Source: Candidatus Magnetominusculus sp. LBB02 (GTDB taxonomy: Bacteria > Nitrospirota > Thermodesulfovibrionia > Thermodesulfovibrionales > Magnetobacteriaceae). Taken from it: a stretch of 51,891 nucleotides of DNA. Numbering within the stretch: position 1 is the stretch's first letter; every line of letters begins with the position of its first letter. Under the pieces are notes generated by a model. The model made no database searches and was not told the origin of the DNA. It worked only from the letters and a program-made list of their open reading frames with translations. Positions 17,606 through 25,082 of the stretch are shown piece after piece. The DNA lies in assembly GCA_022321325.1 (NCBI GenBank), contig JAKOEO010000016.1, positions 1 to 51,891 of the forward strand, in the 5' to 3' direction. Position numbers and translations under genes: made by a program.

Positions 17606-18214
17606 ATGAATAAGAAAATTAAGTCCGCCTCGACCGGTGGTATATTCTTCCTCGCCGCTAATGCGTTGTTAGCCGCCTCAGGCTGTTCGCCGCAGCTGAA
17701 GGACTGCCCTGCGGAGTTTGCAAATGCCCCGGCGCCGCTTCAAAAATACGGCGTCATCACAGAGGTTCAGGAAATTGAGAAAGGGCAGTTTAAGGTTATC
17801 AGCGAAGTCCCCAGCAAATGCAGCGGCGTCATATTAACCCACATGGACGGCTCATCTGAGATAATCCCGCAGCAAAAGGCTGAGCTGATAGCCAGATACG
17901 CTGACCCCGGCGGCATTGGGCTTGACCTCGGTACCGTGCTTGCCTCAGGGCTGTTTGGATACATGCTTGGCAGGACGCCGTTTATCTCGTCGCATATCTA
18001 CGCAAATGAAGGCATTTACAGGCAGACCCTCGCAAGGAAAGACGTTATTACAGAGAAAACAGGACGTACCGATCAGCCGAATATCTCATTTGACGCCAGT
18101 CTGCCGTCAGGCCGACAGAGTAGTGGACGCTATGGCGGCAGGCAAAGCTACGGCACGGCAGGCGCAAAACGCGGCGGCTTCTTCTCAAATTTTTTTGGCC
18201 GCTTCTCAAGTTAA
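17606..18214 (+). CDS. Putative lipoprotein of the DUF350 cassette (YjfM/DUF1190-like position)
   Basis: A 202-residue protein with a signal sequence and lipobox-like ASGC near residue 27. The middle part (about 35-100) looks like a small beta domain with two Cys (DCPAEF and PSKCSG) that could form a disulfide. A short Gly-rich hydrophobic stretch (GTVLASGLFGYMLG) and a C-terminal low-complexity tail rich in G, S, R, Q and F follow. Sequence identity to DUF1190 proteins is not obvious to me, but the position, size and Gly/Ser/Arg tail match that family (YjfM/YgiB), which also sits between DUF350 and the ATP-grasp enzyme. Function unknown. Confidence 0.7.
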   Translation: MNKKIKSASTGGIFFLAANALLAASGCSPQLKDCPAEFANAPAPLQKYGVITEVQEIEKGQFKVISEVPSKCSGVILTHMDGSSEIIPQQKAELIARYADPGGIGLDLGTVLASGLFGYMLGRTPFISSHIYANEGIYRQTLARKDVITEKTGRTDQPNISFDASLPSGRQSSGRYGGRQSYGTAGAKRGGFFSNFFGRFSS

Positions 18215-18222
18215 TAACGCCT

Positions 18223-19407
18223 GTGAAAACCTTAAAGGTCAATCCTATCCCTGAAGATATTTACCGCGAAATTGGCTGCACATGGTACAAAACGCCGGGC
18301 GATGCTCCCTCGATAGCAGACGAACTTGTCCTGATAACAGAGGCCGAGGGCGACAGCTACTATAAGGCCGCCGAAGAACTCTATGACATGTTTATTCACG
18401 CGGCAGACCATGTCATAGAAAACCGCCTCTATCGCCTGCTTGACATTGACGAGGCACTCATCCCAATGATTGAGCACACATGGAACTCTGACCGGCACTT
18501 TCACCTCATGGGGCGCTTTGACTTTGCCGGAGGCATTGACGGCCTTCCCATTAAGCTGATTGAGTTCAATGCAGATACGCCCTCTTTGATATATGAGACG
18601 GCTGTTATCCAGTGGATGCAGCTCAGGCATAACAAGCTCGATGAGACGCGGCAGTTTAACGCGCTCTATGAGACCTTAAAAGAATCGTTCATAAGGCTGC
18701 GTGGCTTAAATCCTTGTTTTGCAGCAAGTCCGCGGGAAATTCCCCGCGCCCTGTTCTGCTCGCTCAGTCAATTTCCAGAGGACGAAAACACCGCCCGCCT
18801 GATAGAGGAGGCGGCGTATGAGGCCGGTTTCATTACTGATTTTGAATTCATTGATAATGTCTTTTTCTCAAGCGGCGAGGGCATATTCCTTAAAGACGCG
18901 GAGCGTTACTACAGGTACGATTACTGGTTTAAGAACCTGCCCTATGAGTTTATAAGCCTCTATGAACCAGAGCTTGCGGCGATTCTTACCGATGTGCTGA
19001 TTAACGAAAGGGCGGTGGTGCTCAACCCTCCATACGCGCTATTGTTTCAGTCAAAGGGGCTGCTGAAGATACTCTGGGATATGTACGGCGGCCACCCGCT
19101 CCTGCTTGAGAGCGCGTTTGAGCCGATGGCGGGGAAGGCATATGTGGAGAAAAAGACCCTTGGCCGCGAAGGGCAAAATGTTTCGATTGTAGATAAAACG
19201 GGAAGGACTGTCATGTCTAACGACGGCGAATATGGCGCGTTTAAAAGTGTATATCAGGAATATGCCAGATTCCCTGAGGACGAACAGGGCAGATTATATC
19301 AGGCCGGTGTATTTTTCTCATATGAGCCATGCGGTCTTGGTTTCAGGCGTGAAAGGGGGATAATCCATAACAATTCCCAGTTCGTGGGGCATTTTGTTGA
19401 AGGCTGA
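18223..19407 (+). CDS. Glutathionylspermidine-synthase-like ATP-grasp enzyme (YjfC/YgiC family)
   Basis: A 394-residue protein with a GTG start 8 bases after the lipoprotein gene. Family segments are GRFDFAGGIDGLPIKLIEFNADTPS, split here as FDFAGG and IEFNADTPS, the KNLPYEF and VVLNPPYALLFQSKG stretches of the ATP-grasp core, and C-terminal GVFFSYEPCGLGFRRE. The synthetase domain of E. coli GspS joins glutathione and spermidine; the stand-alone YjfC/YgiC relatives bind nucleotide but have no proven amide product, so the peptide or polyamine substrate here is unknown. Co-occurrence with DUF350 membrane protein suggests the target is at the membrane. A terminator follows 13 bases after the stop. 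Confidence 0.88.
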   Translation: MKTLKVNPIPEDIYREIGCTWYKTPGDAPSIADELVLITEAEGDSYYKAAEELYDMFIHAADHVIENRLYRLLDIDEALIPMIEHTWNSDRHFHLMGRFDFAGGIDGLPIKLIEFNADTPSLIYETAVIQWMQLRHNKLDETRQFNALYETLKESFIRLRGLNPCFAASPREIPRALFCSLSQFPEDENTARLIEEAAYEAGFITDFEFIDNVFFSSGEGIFLKDAERYYRYDYWFKNLPYEFISLYEPELAAILTDVLINERAVVLNPPYALLFQSKGLLKILWDMYGGHPLLLESAFEPMAGKAYVEKKTLGREGQNVSIVDKTGRTVMSNDGEYGAFKSVYQEYARFPEDEQGRLYQAGVFFSYEPCGLGFRRERGIIHNNSQFVGHFVEG

Positions 19408-19420
19408 CAGCGAATTACAC

Positions 19421-19455
19421 AAAACTAGACAGAAGAATCATAATTGTCTAGTTTT
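19421..19455 (+). terminator. Intrinsic terminator ending the DUF350 cassette
   Basis: A perfect 11-base stem, AAAACTAGACA with TGTCTAGTTTT, around a 13-base loop; the 3' arm itself ends in TTTT. It separates the cassette from the restriction-modification genes. Confidence 0.75.
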
Positions 19456-19486
19456 CAGATTTTCCTAATATGCAATTTTACCAAGT

Positions 19487-19516
19487 TTGAAAAAGTGATG
19501 CGATAAATGATAACAT
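19487..19516 (+). promoter_or_regulatory. Possible promoter of the endonuclease gene
   Basis: TTGAAA (19487-19492), 18 bases, TAACAT (19511-19516), about 48 bases before the ATG. The match is moderate, and an alternative AT-rich -10 (TATATA) lies nearer the gene near 19541. Confidence 0.3.
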
Positions 19517-19563
19517 GAAACAACACAAGCGAGTAGCGGTTCTATATATAAAAGAATGACTGC

Positions 19564-20238
19564 ATGATTACTCCCAATATCAGTGAGAGAGAAGGCAAAG
19601 CCTGTCGGCCCGTGCCGTTGAATCCGTTAGGATTCAACCCAAACACGCAAATTCCGTTTGGGTTGCAGATTGATCACATCAGAGCATCAATGCAGGAGTT
19701 CATAGACTTTCTCGGTTTTATAAACACTGCCCTACACTCAAAGCAAATCCCGCGCCTTGAATCCTTCCTCATGCCAGCTAATTTCAGTAGCATGGTGGGA
19801 GAGTTTATGAACGTAGCAATACCGAAATACTGCCCTACTGTGGTCAAGAATAATTATCACAACGGGCATCCCGACCTACTTCCAGCAGGCATGTACCCAA
19901 ACGATGCCCTTCAGCATGGCACAATCGGAATCGAAATTAAAGGATCACGACACCGAAGCGCCTGGCAAGGTCACAACGCTGAGGAATGCTGGCTGATGGT
20001 TTTTGTTTTTGACTCGAACACTGCCCGCGACAGCTTGAACAACATCTCTCCGCGCCCTTTTAGTTTTGTTGCAGTGTATGGAGCTCAATTGGTCAAGGAA
20101 GATTGGAACTTTTCTGGTCGCTCCGAGACGAGCCGTCGCACAATCACGGCCAGCGTGACCCGAAGCGGTTTTAACAAGATGGTTTCAAACTGGATTTATC
20201 GAGGTGTGGACGTCGACATCTCTCCAGTTTCCAAATAG
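19564..20238 (+). CDS. Putative type II restriction endonuclease (PD-(D/E)XK)
   Basis: A 224-residue protein whose neighbour is a DNA methylase. It has a candidate PD-(D/E)XK nuclease centre: PD at 103-104 (GHPDLLPAG), then about 20 residues, then GIEIKGSR with Glu124 and Lys126 on a beta strand, followed by WQGHNAEECWLMVFVFD, a helix-strand pair expected for the core. The N-terminal third is helical. No ribosome site is clear before the ATG. Its 3' end overlaps that of the methylase gene by 54 bases, head-on, so expression of the two may interfere. Recognition site unknown; the assignment rests on the motif and context. Confidence 0.72.
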   Translation: MITPNISEREGKACRPVPLNPLGFNPNTQIPFGLQIDHIRASMQEFIDFLGFINTALHSKQIPRLESFLMPANFSSMVGEFMNVAIPKYCPTVVKNNYHNGHPDLLPAGMYPNDALQHGTIGIEIKGSRHRSAWQGHNAEECWLMVFVFDSNTARDSLNNISPRPFSFVAVYGAQLVKEDWNFSGRSETSRRTITASVTRSGFNKMVSNWIYRGVDVDISPVSK

Positions 20239-21201
20239 GGGTAGCGTTTTTGGCACGTCCATAACTCGCCGAGCCGTCGGCTTCTTGCCAAGTGCGGTCA
20301 ATTCAGGAATCGCCTTTGTTGCCATGGTGAAGTATTCTATACACCTGTCTACGCCGATAGCGTGCAGCTCCATTGCTTCAGCTGCGGCAATTGTAGAGCC
20401 TGAACCCATGAAGGGATCAGCAATGATGCCATATCCAAGGGGCAAGGCTGCATAGACGACTTGTCGCATGAAGGATTGCGGTTTTAGGCTGGGATGGTTA
20501 GCTATGTCCCGCTCCATTCGCGGTGTGCGTTCACTTGAGATCATATCCTCGAAAGGGTTGCCGTTTGGCAGACGGCGCAGGCCGCCAGTATGAAATTGGC
20601 GTAGACATTCGCTTACGGTCATTTTTGGAGGCAGCGGCTTACGGAATAGTCCCCATGGCTCATAGCAACCGCGTGGCAACGACGACACGTCATGGAACTC
20701 ATCTTCTGCATTCTTTGGCCGGTCGCCGCCTCGCAATGTGCGGACTTGTCGGATCAACTGACCGCGAAATTCTAAGCCGCCTTGTACTAGTGCTTCATAC
20801 AACATCGCAGCAATGAAGGCATTCGTGGCAATTACGACATGCCCACCGGGCTTGAGAGCCCGAACAGCCATGCGTGCCCACTTTGTAAAAAAGAGACATA
20901 GCCTCCTCCGGTCTTTAGTATCAAGCGCTGTAAAGCGTGGAAGTGGGGCACGCACAGAGCCGTCAAAGGCCGGGGGTAAACGCCAAATGCCACCCTTTCC
21001 TTTTGCCCGTTTCTCTAATTCATGATCGTCATATTCTCTCACCCCATAAGGTGGATCAGTGACAACGGCATGAATTGAGTTTTCAGACAGACGTGACAAC
21101 CATTCAAAACAGTCAGCATGAATAATGCGCCCATACGTAAAGGCTTTGGTAGTGTAATCGAAAGCAAGCTCTTTCGTTATGTCCATTGAGTGTGACATCA
21201 T
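20185..21201 (-). CDS. DNA methyltransferase, beta-class N4/N6 type
   Basis: A 338-residue amino-methyltransferase. Motif order is that of the beta class: catalytic TDPPYG (48-53) near the N-terminus, then a variable target-recognition stretch, then HPSLKP (motif X-like) and the AdoMet-binding motif I DPFMGSGSTIAAAEAM near residue 270. DPPY fits adenine-N6 or cytosine-N4 methylation; I cannot decide. It would protect the host from the neighbouring endonuclease. The ATG overlaps the stop of the upstream HTH gene as ATGA, so both are translated from one message. The 3' end overlaps the endonuclease gene. Confidence 0.92.
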   Translation of the reverse strand: MMSHSMDITKELAFDYTTKAFTYGRIIHADCFEWLSRLSENSIHAVVTDPPYGVREYDDHELEKRAKGKGGIWRLPPAFDGSVRAPLPRFTALDTKDRRRLCLFFTKWARMAVRALKPGGHVVIATNAFIAAMLYEALVQGGLEFRGQLIRQVRTLRGGDRPKNAEDEFHDVSSLPRGCYEPWGLFRKPLPPKMTVSECLRQFHTGGLRRLPNGNPFEDMISSERTPRMERDIANHPSLKPQSFMRQVVYAALPLGYGIIADPFMGSGSTIAAAEAMELHAIGVDRCIEYFTMATKAIPELTALGKKPTARRVMDVPKTLPLFGNWRDVDVHTSINPV

Positions 21202-21380
21202 TTCTCCTGTACTTCCTGCAAAATAACCTCTAATTCCTGTCTGCTGTAAAGGCGGTAGCCGTTGACTGGATGACGGTAAGGCAGAAGTTTGCCAGCTTTA
21301 TCCCAATTGCGCAGAGTTGACTGAGACACACCTATCATGGCAGCAGCCTTGCTTATGGTCAGATAATCCTTTAAGTTCAT
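21198..21380 (-). CDS. Small MerR-like HTH protein upstream of the methylase
   Basis: A 60-residue protein that is little more than a winged HTH: LTISKAAAMIGVSQSTLRNW is the HTH and KLLPYRHPVNGYRLYSRQEL is the wing typical of MerR and excisionase-type domains. It overlaps the methylase start by 4 bases (ATGA). Controllers of restriction-modification systems are usually Xre-type, so a MerR-type one is less common. It may set the timing of methylase and endonuclease expression, or form part of target recognition by the methylase; the first is more likely. Confidence 0.8.
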   Translation of the reverse strand: MNLKDYLTISKAAAMIGVSQSTLRNWDKAGKLLPYRHPVNGYRLYSRQELEVILQEVQEK

Positions 21381-21408
21381 CGTCGTGGCATCCTATCTAC
21401 ACACTACT

Positions 21409-21430
21409 AAACCTTGTTAAACTTTGTCAA
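21409..21430 (-). promoter_or_regulatory. Promoter/operator candidate of the HTH-methylase operon
   Basis: Two adjacent 10-base direct repeats, AAACCTTGTT and AAACTTTGTC (21409-21428), overlap a minus-strand TTGACA (21430-21425). A good -10 at the right distance is not seen. The pair could be the binding site of the HTH protein encoded just downstream. Confidence 0.3.
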
Positions 21431-21474
21431 TAGTCATTGGCCACTACTGCCCTCCGCAGTAAAGCTATCACGAA

Positions 21475-21500
21475 TTTGGGGGGACACAGTACTTAATTCC
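21475..21500. repeat. Possible REP/IS200-like end remnant
   Basis: The stretch around GGGGGGACACAGTACTTAAT resembles palindrome-associated sequences I recall flanking REP-type (IS200-like) transposase genes. No transposase is nearby. It lies in the 168-base gap between the HTH gene and the next gene; the assignment is weak. Confidence 0.2.
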
Positions 21501-21548
21501 GGCAGTGAGCTTTGGTAAGCTGTCTACGAACATCCCCCGGCTTAGAGA

Positions 21549-22751
21549 TTATCTCCTTGCCTTCTTGTGAGCGTCCTTTATTGTTGCCAATAGTTTATTT
21601 ATATCAACCGGTTTCTCAAAATATGCGTATGCGCCAAGCGACTTAGCCATCTCTTTATCATCATCCGTACCGTGCCCTGTGAGGATTATTACCTCCACCT
21701 TGGGGTTCTTTCGTTTTATCTCCTTCAGTACGTCAAGGCCGCTAATCCCATCCATCTTTAAATCCAGGACAAGTACCTCTGGCATTTCCTCATCAATGAA
21801 GCTAAGAGCCTCCTCCCCGCTAAACACAGCGGCAGTCCCTATATCGCGCAGCTGCAATCTGTTAGACAGGGTCAGCGCAAAATCCCTCTCATCATCTACG
21901 ACAAGCACCTTTGACGGCAGCTCAAAGTCGTATTTCCTGTATATCTCATCATTAAAATCAGGCCCCTGCACAACGCTGACCCTGCTTACACCCTTGACGG
22001 TTACCGCGATATTAGTTAGTTCTGCCTCAAGTTTTTTCAGCCGCAGCGTGTGTTTATTTACAGTGATAGTTATCTCGCCGCTCTTAGAAGTCACCATTAC
22101 GTCGTGGCCATTTTCCACAAGACGCAGCCTCACCAGCGAGGCAAGTTTAAAGTCAGCCATATCGTGGGATTGTTCAGCGTCGTTTTCCATGGTGATTTTT
22201 CCGGCGTTTTCCATTATGATTGATAACGCCTCATCCTCTGAGACCTTATCCGTAGGGATTAAAATATCGTAGAGCGTTTTTTCCCACAGGGATTTTTTAA
22301 AGAGGTACTGAGTAAGGCAGTTGAGTTCATTATCGAGGGTTTGAAGCCTTAACGAGGCATCGCGCCCAGATAAATTATCAGCCCTTGACGCCTCAATTTT
22401 TCTGGTCTGTATATCCGATATAGTGCATACACGCAGGACGTGATAGACGCTGACAGGAATCAGATGCGCCGAAAACCCCTCGTATATGGCCTTATCGTCA
22501 GGCAGCGCTTCTGACAGCTCCATCTGGATATATGTCAGGAGCCTTTGTTTTTCAAGCGTAAAGTTATTAAACACCGAGGGTTTGTGATAAAGCGCCTTAA
22601 TAAGTTTTCCTGCAGGAACGTTAAATCTCTCAGACGTACGCCTCACAACGTCAGCCTCGCTCAAATAGGCATAACCGCTCCTTTGGGCGAGTTTCCTCTG
22701 AAAATCCCCGCCTAAAGAATACGCCCCTTTAAATAACGCTATAATTGCCAT
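21549..22751 (-). CDS. Cytidylate-kinase-like / BON / receiver fusion protein
   Basis: A 400-residue three-part protein. Residues 1 to about 190 resemble the cytidylate-kinase-like family (PF13189 type): IIALFKGAYSLGGDFQRKLA is a degenerate P-loop (GxxSxGG, no Lys at the usual place) followed by GYAYLSEADVVRRTSERFNV. About 200-262 looks like a BON domain ending GVSRVSVVQGP. Residues 281-400 are a receiver with VVDDE, phospho-acceptor Asp330 (VLVLDLKM), ILTGH and EKPVD. No DNA-binding part is present. GGAG lies before the ATG. It is divergent from the sensor kinase gene, so it is likely a phosphorylation target of that kinase; what the kinase-like part does is unknown. Confidence 0.8.
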   Translation of the reverse strand: MAIIALFKGAYSLGGDFQRKLAQRSGYAYLSEADVVRRTSERFNVPAGKLIKALYHKPSVFNNFTLEKQRLLTYIQMELSEALPDDKAIYEGFSAHLIPVSVYHVLRVCTISDIQTRKIEASRADNLSGRDASLRLQTLDNELNCLTQYLFKKSLWEKTLYDILIPTDKVSEDEALSIIMENAGKITMENDAEQSHDMADFKLASLVRLRLVENGHDVMVTSKSGEITITVNKHTLRLKKLEAELTNIAVTVKGVSRVSVVQGPDFNDEIYRKYDFELPSKVLVVDDERDFALTLSNRLQLRDIGTAAVFSGEEALSFIDEEMPEVLVLDLKMDGISGLDVLKEIKRKNPKVEVIILTGHGTDDDKEMAKSLGAYAYFEKPVDINKLLATIKDAHKKARR

Positions 22752-22844
22752 ATACAGTTTATCTCCACATCGGCAATGCCTTCACCTGTGCATTATACTA
22801 CTTTATAGGGGATTTTAATGTCAACATGGCTGCTGGGTTAGTGT

Positions 22845-22874
22845 TTGTTATTTAAATCAGGATTATTCTATAAT
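22845..22874 (+). promoter_or_regulatory. Promoter of the sensor kinase operon
   Basis: TTGTTA (22845-22850), 18 bases, TATAAT (22869-22874), with a leader of about 65 bases before the kinase start. On the other strand a TATAAT (22797-22792) could serve the divergent fusion gene, but its nearest TTGACA is 21 bases away. Confidence 0.55.
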
Positions 22875-22925
22875 GCCGGATATTATTGGAGAGTTCGCTA
22901 CGGCGGCATAGGGAGAGTTATCGCA

Positions 22926-22949
22926 ATGGATACGGTTGATAAAACATGA
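22926..22949 (+). CDS. Seven-codon upstream ORF overlapping the kinase start
   Basis: ATG to TGA encodes MDTVDKT. A GGGAGAG sequence lies 8 bases before its ATG, while the kinase ATG at 22946 has no ribosome site of its own; the small ORF's stop overlaps the kinase start as ATGA. It probably delivers ribosomes to the kinase start by coupling. Confidence 0.4.
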   Translation: MDTVDKT

Positions 22950-24724
22950 AAACCACAAGGAATATTGAAGCGGCAAGGATGCTTACCCATCTTGCCCCCT
23001 CATCCATAGCAGCCGGGCCGTCAAGATACTTGCGCCTGAAGATAAGCATTGTCGTTATCCTTGTTACGATTTCCATTGTGTTTCTTTTAATCGTTTTTTT
23101 TGTGAGCCATTTTTGGCTCCAACGATTTCTCAATGAAGAGACACAGAATCAGACTCGATGGCAGATGGAAAACACAAAAAACTCAATAGAGTTTTTTATC
23201 AATCTGAAGGTCTCAGCCCTGCGTTTTCTTGCCTCAGGGTACACATTCGAACAACTCCTTGACCAAAAAACCCTGCACTATCTGTTCAGTAATTTCAAGA
23301 AAGACTTCGGTGACACAGTTGACCTTGGCGTCATAGACTCCATGGGCATAATGCGCTCCTACGCCGGCCCGTATAACTTAAAGGACAAGAACTACTCAGA
23401 CCAAAACTGGTTTAAGCAGGTTGAGGTGCAAGACTCATGCGTAAGCGAGGTATTCATGGGCTACAGGGGAAATCCACATTTTGCCGTTGCTGTCAAAACC
23501 ACCATACCAGAGACCAACGGGTTTTGGATACTGCGCGCTACCGTGGATATCAAGACCCTGCAGTGGCTTATATCCACAATAAATCTCAAGGTCAATGACG
23601 ACGCCTTTATCGTCACCCCAAAGGGAGTTCTGCAAACACCGTCACGATTTCACGGCGATGTGCTAAAATTTTCCGATATAAAAATGCCGTATCTTCAGCA
23701 TGGCGTCAACGTTTCAGAACAAGAGCTTCACGACGGTACGCCTTTTATCTACGCCTATACTTATATCAAGGATTCCCCGTGGATACTGTCAGCCGTCATA
23801 AGGTCTAAGGCGCAGACGCCCACCGCTAAGTCTTTTCTTAATCAACTAATTGCAATATTTGTTATAAGCATCCTGATTATCATCGTGATAACCGTTAAAA
23901 TGGCGCATTCTATGGTGAACTGGATAAGGGAGGCCGACGAAAAAAGACAGGAGGCCCTTTCAGAGATTGAACACTCGGGGAAGCTGGCCTCCATAGGGCG
24001 GCTTGCCGCCGGAGTTGCCCATGAGATAAACAATCCTCTGTCAATAATCGGGCAGCGCGCCGGCCTGATAAAAGATATTTTGGAAATGGCCGAAAGCGGC
24101 GAAGATGGATTTAATGCCATGATAGACGAAATGAAAAACAAAGAAAAGTTCATCGGCCTGACAAACGGCATTCTCGACGCGGTAAACCGCTGCCGCACAA
24201 TTACGCACAGGCTGCTGGGATTTGCCCGCCGTATGGACGCCACATATGAACTGATAGACCTGAATGAGACACTCTTAGAGGTGCTTAGCTTTCTGGACAA
24301 AGAGATACTCTTCAGAGACATAAAACTAGTGCGCAACCTTGCCTCTGACCTGCCTAAGATAAAGACCGACAAAGGACAGGTTCAGCAGGTCTTTCTAAAC
24401 ATAATAAACAATGCCGTTGACGCCGTCTCAAGAGAAGGCGTCATAGAGCTGTCATCAGAGCAAAAGGACCCACAAACTGTCACAGTCTTTATCAGCGACA
24501 ACGGGCAGGGCATTCCAAAGTCCCGCATTAAACATATATTTGAACCATTCTATACTACAAAGGAAAAGGACAAGGGCACAGGATTAGGTCTTTTCATCTC
24601 ATATGGAATTATCAAAAAACTGGGCGGCGCCATTTCCGTAGAGAGCGAACCAGGCAAGGGGACGACATTCATTATAGAACTGCCATTATTTTCACATGGG
24701 GAGGAGGCCAATGCCGCCGGTTAA
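22946..24724 (+). CDS. Cache-type sensor histidine kinase
   Basis: A 592-residue kinase. TM1 is about residues 33-52; a large periplasmic double-Cache-like sensor (about 55-300) has the segments DLGVIDSMGIMRSYAGPY and NYSDQNWFKQV typical of dCache ligand domains; TM2 is about 293-315. The H-box is LAAGVAHEINNPLSIIG, the N-box NIINNAVDAV, then DNGQGIP, EPFYTTKEKDKGTGLGL and GTTFIIELP. There is no HAMP, and the family resembles ZraS/NtrB-like kinases. It overlaps the next receiver gene by 14 bases. The likely ligand is a small anion or carboxylate given the transporters downstream, but this is inference. Confidence 0.92.
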   Translation: MKTTRNIEAARMLTHLAPSSIAAGPSRYLRLKISIVVILVTISIVFLLIVFFVSHFWLQRFLNEETQNQTRWQMENTKNSIEFFINLKVSALRFLASGYTFEQLLDQKTLHYLFSNFKKDFGDTVDLGVIDSMGIMRSYAGPYNLKDKNYSDQNWFKQVEVQDSCVSEVFMGYRGNPHFAVAVKTTIPETNGFWILRATVDIKTLQWLISTINLKVNDDAFIVTPKGVLQTPSRFHGDVLKFSDIKMPYLQHGVNVSEQELHDGTPFIYAYTYIKDSPWILSAVIRSKAQTPTAKSFLNQLIAIFVISILIIIVITVKMAHSMVNWIREADEKRQEALSEIEHSGKLASIGRLAAGVAHEINNPLSIIGQRAGLIKDILEMAESGEDGFNAMIDEMKNKEKFIGLTNGILDAVNRCRTITHRLLGFARRMDATYELIDLNETLLEVLSFLDKEILFRDIKLVRNLASDLPKIKTDKGQVQQVFLNIINNAVDAVSREGVIELSSEQKDPQTVTVFISDNGQGIPKSRIKHIFEPFYTTKEKDKGTGLGLFISYGIIKKLGGAISVESEPGKGTTFIIELPLFSHGEEANAAG

Positions 24725-25082
24725 GCTCTTAATCATTGACGACGAGGAGGACTACGCATCGGCCCTTGTCGAGCGCCTGAATTTGAGAAGGTTTGACGCC
24801 GCCGCCGTATATAACGCAAAAGACGCACTGGCCGCTGTAGAGACCCACCGTCCCGGCGTTATCCTGCTTGATCTTTTTATGCCCGGCATGGAGGCCAAAG
24901 ACATGATAAAGACCTTAAAAGACGCCATACCCGATGTTGAGATTATCATTGTCTCAGGGCATGCCGACCCCGCTTTGGACATCATAAAGTCGGCCTTTGA
25001 TTACATAATTAAACCGATTGAAATTAATGATTTAATTGAAAAGGTCAACATGGCCGTTTCAAAACAAAAAGGAGCCGTATGA
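24711..25082 (+). CDS. Stand-alone receiver protein
   Basis: A 123-residue single receiver domain: LLIIDDEEDY, phospho-acceptor Asp54 (VILLDLFMPGM), IIVSGH and IIKPIE with the conserved Lys. The start at 24711 follows GGAGG closely; an in-frame GTG/ATG further upstream lacks support. It overlaps the kinase gene by 14 bases and the following gene by 4 (ATGA), so the three are translationally coupled. Having no output domain, it probably relays phosphate or binds a partner. Confidence 0.9.
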   Translation: MPPVKLLIIDDEEDYASALVERLNLRRFDAAAVYNAKDALAAVETHRPGVILLDLFMPGMEAKDMIKTLKDAIPDVEIIIVSGHADPALDIIKSAFDYIIKPIEINDLIEKVNMAVSKQKGAV

